This document shows positions 61,201 through 64,000 of a stretch of DNA of 64,000 bases, piece by piece. The DNA comes from Hyalella azteca (Eukaryota > Arthropoda > Malacostraca > Amphipoda > Hyalellidae), in NCBI RefSeq assembly GCF_000764305.2, contig NW_025947191.1, forward strand, positions 62,001 to 126,000, given 5' to 3'. A program made the position numbers and the translations under genes. Below the pieces are notes generated by a model that saw only the letters and a program-made list of their open reading frames with translations, had not been told where the DNA came from and did not search any database. Each line of letters starts with the position of its first letter. The stretch's first letter is position 1.

Positions 61201-63255
61201 CCAGGGAATTATGGAGCATGGGCAGACAAATTAGAACTGTAGGAAAATAAATAGTATAAGTAGTTAATCAAAATAACTGGACTATAGAAAACATAAAAAC
61301 AGAATATTTACTCATCATGAACAAAACTTGATTAAATGACCTAACCTAACCTAGCCAAACCTAACCTTCATGAATGCCAGAACGAGGTAAATCAAGAATT
61401 AGGGTGGTCAGTAGTTAACTAGCTAATAAATTCCAGTGTACATTACTCAGTTAATTAGCTAATAAATTCCAGTGTACATTACTCAGAAAGATGTCACAAA
61501 GATTTACGGCGAGAGAGAGTCAAGCTCAGGCGTTTAATGGGGCGTGCTTATGCAGACAATTTTACGTTGCCGACTGCCCGTGTAGTTGAAACGAGAACAG
61601 GCATGACTACATGAAGGTGTCTAGTAGCTAATTTTGTGCAGCTGATTAACTCCAGATTCGCCCCTAAGCCGACTATGTGTACTCTGGGATGCCCCCTAAT
61701 GGAACGAAAAATTAGACTGGGTACGTACAAATATAGATGAATTTTATATATTGAAAACTAAAAGGAATTCTTTCAGTGAAAAAGCTTAAAACTTTACCTT
61801 TATACCAATAAGTGTACTCGATGAATTTACGACAGTTACTTTCTGAAATAAGAATGTGAATCTCGTAATTATACAGCTCGCCTTTAACGGAAAACTTTTT
61901 TTTTAATTCGTATCAGTTTGTATATATTAATACTAATGATAAGGTACATATTTCTCGAGTATTGCAAAAAATAAATAGGCTTGGGTAAATCAGATAATTT
62001 TCTACTAGAATAAATTTATTTTCCAAGAGAGTAAAAATTCGATACCTACAAGTTTCGAATGTTGGTGTAGTGCAAAGTCTACCTAAGAATGAGTCCCACA
62101 AATGCAAACAAGCTACACAAGTACTAGTCTCACACACAAGCAATAAAGTCTTTCGCGAACTATGAAGGAGCGAGAGGAATTTTATACTCATTTGTCCCTT
62201 AGTGCTACGTTCTCAAGGACCTCTACGTGAACTACTCGGAGACGGAGATGCTGACGCAGAGTGAGGAGGAGGTCTTCCAGCTCCTCACGCCCTCCGCCAT
62301 CGAGCGCATGCCAATTTGCATCATTGCGGCCTTCGGGTGATTATTAAGCAAGATTTTATTCCCATTTCAGTGTATTTTGCATCAAGCAGTAAATCAATCG
62401 TTTCCAAAAAGCCAATAGTATGCTTTTAATACGTCATGCGCCGTTAGAAATAGGAGCTAACATAACATACGGCAGAATTTACTGTTGAGAACCTTGCGGT
62501 CGAGCGGACAAGAGTAGCTTCATGAAAGTAGACATGAGAGAAGTCGGGACCTCTGTATTTTTACACTGAACGATTGTTACGCTGGTACAAAAGATTAAGA
62601 TTTATCAAATGGAACGTAAGTGGACTAATCATTTAAGTGACTAATCGTGGATATGAATTCTTCGCTGTGGTAACTTTTATATTTTCTCAACTACAAAAGA
62701 CTTTTATCTGCCTAACAGTTATTTCGAACATGGTTGTCCCCAACAATATGTGTACAAATTGGTGGAAGATGCACATACACGAATCCTTAAAACTCGCTGC
62801 TCATTAAAGTTGGAAGAGTGTGATGACTAGGAGAAATGGAAGGCGGAGAGTAATGGACAGAAATGATAATATAACATCAGATCCCCAGTTAGTATAATCA
62901 TTTCGGTTTCCCTTTGGTACAAATAAATATAGATAACACGTTGCTATCATAAATGCATAGGTTACGTTATCAAGCGACTGGAAATGATACAACGTGCTAA
63001 ACGTATAAAATTTAAAGTGTTCATTTTGGAATTGAAATGCGCGCCATCAACATGCTCTAAAATATAGTTATAAAATGAATATAAGGATTAATAACATGGA
63101 TTTTTAACAGCACGAATCTACTTCGACGCCTGGACGACGTCAGCAAGATAATCCTACTGGATCGCCTTGTCACGAACAGGCAACAAGTGTTAGCCTACAC
63201 CTCCATCAGTCGTGCGGCCCTGCAAACTATCGTAGATGAGGGGCTCACTGCCAAG
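22214..63255 (+). CDS. Gene 2: secreted mesothelin/stereocilin-like glycoprotein, 5' part (15 exons visible)
   Basis: Exons: 22214-22250, 23284-23359, 26785-26923, 30347-30523, 33649-33800, 35504-35789, 36031-36162, 36433-36594, 36959-37031, 37619-37761, 39930-40136, 57603-57731, 58073-58234, 62203-62336 and 63111-63255. Every junction is GT-AG and phase-compatible, giving about 718 open codons that run off the right edge. The product starts with a signal peptide (MRALSLYFFILAGVSG, likely cleaved near TSA/Q). It continues as helical, leucine-rich repeats with many N-glycosylation sequons (NAS, NDT, NVT, NIT, NTS, NKS, NET, NYT, NYS, NMT). It resembles gene 1 in composition and style, suggesting tandem paralogues of the mesothelin/stereocilin/otoancorin superfamily. 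No transmembrane segment or GPI signal is reached in the window. The joint between the 40136 and 57603 exons spans an adapter artefact and is the weakest point of the model. Confidence 0.75.
23284..23359 (+). CDS. Gene 2 exon 2
   Basis: Completes glycine, then VSGPTSAQLDILQKLESS to VRERV, with donor GTGAGT. It holds the likely signal peptidase site (TSA/Q) and the first helix. It leaves two bases of a valine codon that the next exon completes. Confidence 0.85.
24958..25463 (+). repeat. Dispersed repeat D, copy 1
   Basis: Starts ACAACACTTCTCTCTAACTT and contains CGATCTGAAATTTTG and GACAGAATAAATAA, the last recurring inside the unit as a partial internal duplication. A second copy in the same orientation is at 28766-29249. 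The two flank the intron-exon-intron block around exon 3 of gene 2. No coding potential was recognised. Confidence 0.7.
26055..26250 (+). promoter_or_regulatory. GC-rich island with nuclear-receptor-type half sites
   Basis: Within about 125 bases there is one AGGTCA (CCAGGTCACG) and three TGACCT half sites (TGACCTGG, TGACCTTCG, TGACCTTAAC), in an otherwise AT-rich intron of gene 2. It could be an enhancer. It could also be an exon, but no acceptor/donor pair with fitting phase was found. Confidence 0.3.
26785..26923 (+). CDS. Gene 2 exon 3
   Basis: The first base completes the split valine codon. It then reads MSRLFNTDAYASFNASF, LSSLSVDEAKALPSNLW and RKYG, with an NAS sequon. Its 3' border and donor are repeated in tandem downstream (26906-27130). 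Confidence 0.9.
26906..27130 (+). repeat. Tandem duplication of an exon end plus its splice donor
   Basis: A 46-base unit starting (C/T)TGTGGCGCAAATACGGG with its GTGAGT donor starts at 26906, 26952, 26998 and 27044, and again at 27100 after a 10-base expansion. The first copy is the genuine end of gene 2 exon 3. Later copies keep GTGAGT, GTAAGT, GTGAAC and GTGAGC at the same place. Reading past the first donor meets an in-frame TGA within five codons. Decayed GGTGAG-rich repeats continue to about 27230. Confidence 0.9.
28396..28505. repeat. AT-rich simple repeat (TATTA)n
   Basis: Imperfect TATTATATTA array in intron 3 of gene 2. Confidence 0.85.
28766..29249 (+). repeat. Dispersed repeat D, copy 2
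   Basis: Same order of landmarks as 24958-25463, from ACAACACTTCTCTTTAACTT to the TTAAACGTATATTATT end. Diverged, with indels. Confidence 0.7.
29631..29875. mobile_element. Penelope-like 3' tails in opposite orientation
   Basis: 29631-29690 is a minus-strand tail fragment (AATTTAATGGCAAAGATAAC, then AATTCACCAT). 29695-29875 is a plus-strand tail including TTAATACCTGACAGT, GTGTTTCTAG and CTGACGATGGAGCTGGATTCC. Inverted partial copies are typical of Penelope-like insertions. Confidence 0.6.
30347..30523 (+). CDS. Gene 2 exon 4
   Basis: Phase 0 at both ends, 59 codons, from YYTIPKQAFSLLTLRNDT to RLKSLLVDVN, with sequons NDT and NVT. The acceptor at 30346 is preferred for its pyrimidine tract; the AG at 30367 is in the same frame and would drop seven codons. 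Confidence 0.88.
30790..31560 (+). mobile_element. Penelope-like element 3' end (linker and GIY-YIG endonuclease remnant)
   Basis: Reads FPYFGPAYEAMSRELKVLF and NFEIDPFFRYKDML, a stop, then CARCASAYVGMTSRNLYSRV, which is the GIY-YIG region of Penelope-type retroelements with a CxxC-type start. Stops and shifts make it non-functional. It sits inside the left inverted repeat of the Tc1 element and is therefore younger. Confidence 0.75.
31840..32900 (+). pseudogene. Tc1-type transposase pseudogene
   Basis: The open part at 31990-32424 reads GRGRKPKLLERSVQKLYRAV and DIANRLASEGTSASQRTIQ, the Tc1/paired-like DNA-binding domain. It continues to HTRHVDVRFAFARSYVEK, the region before the catalytic domain. 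Later pieces lie in shifted frames with stops. The acidic catalytic triad cannot be read in one frame. Confidence 0.75.
33649..33800 (+). CDS. Gene 2 exon 5
   Basis: Starts ASRTEVVLLLDGLGYSS, contains the sequon NIT and LPLTTFTNLRDKRAIAK, and leaves two bases of a leucine codon at donor GTGAGT. Confidence 0.9.
33878..34022. mobile_element. Short palindromic MITE, copy 1
   Basis: Ends GGCCCATAATTTCAAAA and TTTTGAAAGTATGGCC are inverted matches. The inside shares CCGGCCTTTCAAGCAAAATC with the copy at 55995-56204. It lies just after the donor of gene 2 exon 5. Confidence 0.65.
34690..35345 (-). mobile_element. Penelope-like element 3' end with GIY-YIG remnant and hammerhead-like core
   Basis: On the minus strand: SSLVYKYSCALCASAYVGM then PHKLYSRVAEHRGE (GIY-YIG endonuclease region), stops, DLRILELLYF, and a long tail with the conserved hammerhead-like block at 34748-34773. 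The upstream linker is in pieces. The element is inactive. Confidence 0.75.
34748..34773 (-). ncRNA. Hammerhead-ribozyme-like core in a Penelope-like tail
   Basis: On the minus strand, CTGACGA is followed by T, GGAG, a CTGGA loop, CTCC, and GAAAC. That is the hammerhead core (CUGANGA, stem II, GAAA), with one extra U before stem II. Related, mutated versions occur in other tails (29799-29825, about 31480-31505, about 40955-40985). Hammerheads are known in Penelope-like elements. Stems I and III and the cleavage triplet were not convincingly located here. Confidence 0.4.
35504..35789 (+). CDS. Gene 2 exon 6
   Basis: Completes leucine, then FNEVILCMENNNKDNTSN. An Asn/Ser-rich hydrophilic insert (NTS and NKS sequons) precedes a GC-rich helical part (AQYMLSLRAWLIEKTYGD, then FLRLRPDVLLTREDEILT). 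The donor is ACT/GTGTGT, chosen because it gives phase 0 into the next exon. It is the largest exon in the window. Confidence 0.85.
36031..36162 (+). CDS. Gene 2 exon 7
   Basis: Acceptor ATCAACGCAG, 44 codons beginning MLSGNPSKLTALGRYFVV and ending SWSEMEK at GTATGT. Phase 0 at both ends. The tail (SDASSPSPVS) is a polar loop. Confidence 0.88.
36433..36594 (+). CDS. Gene 2 exon 8
   Basis: 54 codons in phase 0, IKSVINLLRTAGLMQFVY to FVSIDAL, with sequon NET. Donor GTAGGA. Confidence 0.9.
36959..37031 (+). CDS. Gene 2 exon 9
   Basis: Short exon VLEAAMQSFLNYTQPF to EQIKYL, with sequon NYT. It ends in phase 1 at donor GTGAGT. Confidence 0.88.
37619..37761 (+). CDS. Gene 2 exon 10
   Basis: Completes glycine, then MKRLALGPGLMLKSVLSN (sequon NYS) to GITARAK, donor GTGCGT, phase 0. 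Confidence 0.9.
38055..38600. repeat. Minisatellite with unit of about 60 bases
   Basis: About four well-matched units at 38309-38560 contain AAAGATTTATACTGGGGTGC and TTCCTGAAAGTGAGGATTAA. Weaker flanking units share only ACTGGGGTGCGT. It lies in the intron between gene 2 exons 10 and 11. Confidence 0.9.
39306..39633. mobile_element. Hairpin-type MITE
   Basis: Ends CAGCAGGCAAT and ATTGACTGCTG are inverted matches. The arms (GAATGAAAATTGAATCAACG at 39351 against CGTTGATTCAATTTTCATT near 39540) form a long imperfect palindrome rich in TTCAACGTTGAA-type words. 328 bp, no coding capacity, 0.3 kb before gene 2 exon 11. Confidence 0.75.
39930..40136 (+). CDS. Gene 2 exon 11
   Basis: 69 codons in phase 0: TMLIKKKALAFVSTLPWY, then YLGFSDELLGLRSV and NTAQLATLALK. 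Acceptor CACCTACAG, donor GTAAGT. The aromatic-rich WYSWYSQY segment is unusual for the rest of the protein. Confidence 0.9.
40885..41290 (-). mobile_element. Penelope-like element 3' tail
   Basis: Minus-strand tail with the same landmarks as 34690-35345: TTAAATTCCTGG, AATGGTGAATTTTTGTGG, a mutated hammerhead-like block, GTGTTTCTAG and ACTGACAGTTG. The end of the GIY-YIG region is badly decayed. Confidence 0.65.
41525..41568. repeat. GC-rich perfect hairpin
   Basis: GCCCCCTCCCTTCCCC at 41525-41540 and its exact reverse complement at 41553-41568, separated by 12 bases. It lies in AT-rich DNA about 20 bases from an (AT)n run. Confidence 0.9.
42149..43762. mobile_element. Non-autonomous hAT element, copy 1
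   Basis: Ends CAGTGGTTCCCAAACTTTTT and TTTGGGAACCACTG are hAT-type inverted repeats. The flanks ATCTAAGT (42141-42148 and 43763-43770) are an exact 8-base target duplication. 1614 bp. There is no transposase. The interior is built of degenerate units with the phrase TTCGTTC(A/G)AATCTGTTCAGT and CACGAGCTAAACATC, followed by a CGGACxGACAG-rich run and a (CGCCCCCTAT)-like repeat near the right end. Confidence 0.92.
44202..44239. other. Nextera mate-pair junction adapter (assembly artefact)
   Basis: CTGTCTCTTATACACATCT (44202-44220) is the 19-base Tn5 mosaic end used in Nextera libraries, and it is followed immediately by its exact reverse complement (44221-44239). This is the junction adapter of circularised mate-pair fragments and not a genomic sequence. 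The repeat copy at 43910-44200 stops exactly at the adapter. The flanks were ligated in vitro and need not be neighbours in the genome. Confidence 0.97.
44905..45065 (-). mobile_element. Penelope-like GIY-YIG fragment
   Basis: Minus strand contains GTGCGCATCTGCGTACGTCG followed by a GTCACGC phrase, matching the CASAYVGMT region of the other copies, with upstream linker remnants. Confidence 0.6.
48030..50049. mobile_element. hAT element carrying a nested mariner
   Basis: Ends CAGGGTTGTGG and TGCCAACCCTG with an exact 8-base target duplication ACAAGATC (48022-48029, 50050-50057). The uninterrupted site ACAAGATT is at 2632-2639 in duplication copy A. The interior is AT-rich with no recognisable transposase. 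Long A/T-rich blocks next to both ends form an imperfect inverted repeat. Without the nested element it is about 1.27 kb. Confidence 0.9.
48901..49652 (+). mobile_element. Mariner-type element, internally deleted, nested in the hAT element
   Basis: Ends CAGGGTGGGGTAGAACCAAT and GGTTCTGTCCCACCCTG, with flanking TA dinucleotides. The transposase remnant at about 49190-49540 reads WFQQDGATAHTARMSLNV and WPVRSPDLSICDFFLG, keeping two of the expected acidic catalytic positions, then a stop and a shifted NFRERLQQCNAANRHH tail. At 752 bp, the N-terminal half is missing. Confidence 0.88.
51299..52432 (+). mobile_element. LINE-derived insertion with ORF1 start and (TTCTA)n tail
   Basis: Present in duplication copy B and absent from copy A. 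It starts with a GC-rich leader (TCTCCGTTAAGCCGTGGTCG) and ends in TTCTATTCTATTCTATTCTA, the short simple-repeat tail of some arthropod non-LTR elements. It holds only an ORF1-like PHD-type coding part; reverse transcriptase is missing, so it is an internally deleted, non-autonomous copy. The target duplication is not clear. Confidence 0.75.
51856..52434 (+). CDS. LINE ORF1-like protein with PHD-type zinc finger (192 codons)
   Basis: The only long open frame in the window. Cysteine pairs ICKFCKLE, VACDRCGDTICNNC and WYCQDC give a C4-C-C3 pattern like a PHD finger, with Cys where His is usual. This type of finger occurs in ORF1 proteins of some CR1/I-related LINEs. The frame has no proper ATG start: the natural-looking ATGATGGCTGGTCAGAGAGG at about 51872 is one base out of frame, so a frameshift near the start is likely. 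The C-terminal residues are translated tail repeat. Probably an element remnant and not a host gene. Confidence 0.6.
   Translation: MALAFYDGWSERKKLNEKASSPVKPNSKIKLQNERGEICKFCKLESLNVNDTTVACDRCGDTICNNCAKLSKTDCSVIRKNKSVHWYCQDCQQPALLHKTENSANAEGKGRKEVISDLANESTRELLDRERAGNKSSSYLNQSSVMERSGSKGRIPCESSHEKFKNRQQAMGLCLQRRHFYSILFYSIITFI
53010..54850 (-). mobile_element. Penelope-like element, reverse transcriptase part (minus strand)
   Basis: Minus-strand order: IICKPDKGK-like start (about 54225), PGILYGLLRIHKPDFDVKF, FRPIFVAYNTPS, MASFDVENLFTEIPFAETID, YNRYVDDTFFIYKHPSH and a FLDCKV-like end. These are the finger and palm motifs of Penelope-type reverse transcriptases, including YVDD with its aspartates. 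Frameshifts and stops break it into several frames. It faces away from the plus-strand copy beginning at 54855. Confidence 0.85.
54855..56285 (+). mobile_element. Penelope-like element, 3' half (plus strand), head to head with the previous copy
   Basis: Begins inside the reverse transcriptase (FYYRYVDDTFFIYKHPSH, SNNSLSFLDCKVTKSDGSF). It passes a decayed linker and a GIY-YIG remnant near 55555-55610, and ends with the family tail. A 210-base MITE interrupts the hammerhead-like block of the tail (55995-56204), after which the tail resumes to about 56285. Confidence 0.85.
55995..56204. mobile_element. Short palindromic MITE, copy 2, inserted in a Penelope-like tail
   Basis: Ends GGCCATACTTTCAAAA and TTTTTGAAAGTATAGGCC, flanked by CTGG on both sides. 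It contains an internal tandem duplication of about 65 bases (GAACGTAAGTACTT to GGCCGTCAAT, twice). Related to 33878-34022. Confidence 0.75.
57280..57350. repeat. AT-rich simple repeat followed by a small GC hairpin
   Basis: TATAATA-type run, then at about 57369-57389 the palindrome GCGACCGC, five bases, GCGGTCGC. About 250 bases before gene 2 exon 12. Confidence 0.7.
57603..57731 (+). CDS. Gene 2 exon 12 (after the very large intron)
   Basis: 43 codons in phase 0: FSTYWVKDISGNAKEAV, NLYDYYFEYFKETAYG, MPPTSKM. Acceptor TTTTATACAG, donor GTACGC. It fits the phase of the exon ending at 40136, but the scaffold in between contains an adapter junction. Confidence 0.88.
58073..58234 (+). CDS. Gene 2 exon 13
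   Basis: 54 codons in phase 0: GLRISSRLFINAVNMTKD (sequon NMT), NWAMFLQAEDARNIPTSN, NGFPTRQA. Donor GTAAGT. Confidence 0.9.
58300..59160. other. Intron part without recognised features
   Basis: No exon-like, repeat-like or RNA-like feature recognised between gene 2 exon 13 and the hAT element. Confidence 0.5.
59172..60832. mobile_element. Non-autonomous hAT element, copy 2
   Basis: Same family and orientation as 42149-43762, with the same CAGTGGTTCCCAAACTTTTT start and GGAACCACTG end. The exact 8-base target duplication is GGCTAGAG (59164-59171, 60833-60840). 1661 bp. It shares the degenerate internal units but lacks the GGACGGACTGACAGGCGGAC-like run of copy 1. Confidence 0.93.
61339..61367. 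repeat. Short interstitial telomere-like run (CCTAA)n
   Basis: CCTAACCTAACCTAGCCAAA then CCTAACC: four near-perfect units of the arthropod telomere pentamer on the complementary strand. Very short. Confidence 0.5.
61415..61490. repeat. Two-copy tandem duplication
   Basis: AGCTAATAAATTCCAGTGTA plus CATTACTCAG occurs twice in direct succession with only small changes around the joint. Confidence 0.85.
62203..62336 (+). CDS. Gene 2 exon 14
   Basis: CYVLKDLYVNYSETEML (sequon NYS), then VFQLLTPSAIERMPICII and AAF. LLTPSAIERM is a classic repeat phrase of the mesothelin/stereocilin type. It leaves two bases (GG) completed by the next exon. Confidence 0.9.
63111..63255 (+). CDS. Gene 2 exon 15 (last visible)
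   Basis: Completes glycine, then TNLLRRLDDVSKIILLDRL, QQVLAYTSISRAALQTI, VDEGLTAK, donor GTAAAG in phase 0. The gene continues beyond the window. Confidence 0.9.
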
Positions 63256-64000
63256 GTAAAGTGTGATAGGAAATGCACAAGTAGCCTTAACATTCTATCG
63301 GCGGCTTATATCAAGTGTTGATTGGTAGAGAACACGGAGGGTACGTGGTCAATGCGACGACCGTTCAAGACCTATAAGTGATACTCGATTGCAAAAATTT
63401 AGGAGCCATTTATCTAGATGATCTGCCGCAATTATGTGCAGAAAGATAACACACGCTCTGATACTGTATAGATTTGATTTGTCGCTGATTGTCAGCAGTC
63501 GTGATGTAGAAGGTGTATTTAAAAGTATCGTCAAAAAGTTCTAGGGCCATTAGTAGATGGCAAAAATGTGGAGCATAATAATTATCTTTATTCACTGAGC
63601 TTTTCTGTATCTGTAGAACTGTCGTTTTATTCATTGGGTTCAAAAGTTTCGCCTTGTTTCGTCCTAAACTAATAAATGACCAATGCGGGAGGTTGCAGAG
63701 GTATGCAATATATCTCGTTTGGCAGGTAGCTATCTAATGAGTGGCCAAATAATTATGGGATGATAATTATTTAGGTGAAACTATTAAATTCATTTTGATG
63801 AGCCTAGTATGAAGTAGAATGATCAGTGGGTTTGATATAGTGCGGTCAAAGATGATAAAGGTACGATTGTGGTTAGGTGAGGTAAATGTAAGGTGACGAT
63901 TGCTGCAAAAAATTAGATGTTGCTTGAAGAACGCAGAAATATTTAGCTCAAAGATTATACAATGGGATTTGGCAATGACGATCTAATTAAAATAACTGAG

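Overview
This is a window of intron-rich animal nuclear DNA, most likely arthropod and possibly crustacean. The evidence is AT-rich noncoding sequence with short GC-richer exons, no long open frames, GT-AG introns of 0.2 to about 17 kb, and a dense load of Penelope-like, hAT, Tc1/mariner and LINE-type repeats. A short run of CCTAA pentamers matches the arthropod telomere unit. The species cannot be named from the sequence. There is no CRISPR array, operon or bacterial gene. Two plus-strand protein genes lie head to tail. Gene 1 enters from beyond the left edge; its last seven exons (11089-15958) join in one reading frame and end in a short hydrophobic tail typical of a GPI-anchor signal. Gene 2 starts at 22214 with a signal peptide exon, preceded by a GC-rich stretch that may hold its promoter and a noncoding first exon. 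Fifteen exons are visible up to 63255 and it runs off the right edge. Both encode extracellular, helix-rich repeat proteins of leucine-rich character with recurring motifs such as S-x-x-Q-L-R-x-L. They most resemble the mesothelin/stereocilin/otoancorin superfamily, a homology judged by eye. Gene 2 carries many N-glycosylation sequons, as expected of a secreted or surface glycoprotein. Layout: 1-4440 is one copy of a multi-kilobase duplicated segment, with a second, interrupted copy at 45388-53000. 4.4-11 kb holds dispersed repeats and nested terminal-inverted-repeat elements with a tRNA-like core. 11-16 kb is the 3' end of gene 1, and 16.2-21.3 kb is intergenic. 22.2-40.1 kb is the 5' half of gene 2, with Penelope-like and Tc1 insertions in its introns. 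40.1-57.6 kb is one very large apparent intron packed with hAT, mariner, LINE and Penelope insertions. 57.6-63.3 kb holds further gene 2 exons. One point affects the whole reading: 44202-44239 is an exact Nextera mate-pair junction adapter (a Tn5 mosaic end followed by its reverse complement). The two flanks were joined in a sequencing library, so continuity of gene 2 between its 40136 and 57603 exons is not secure.
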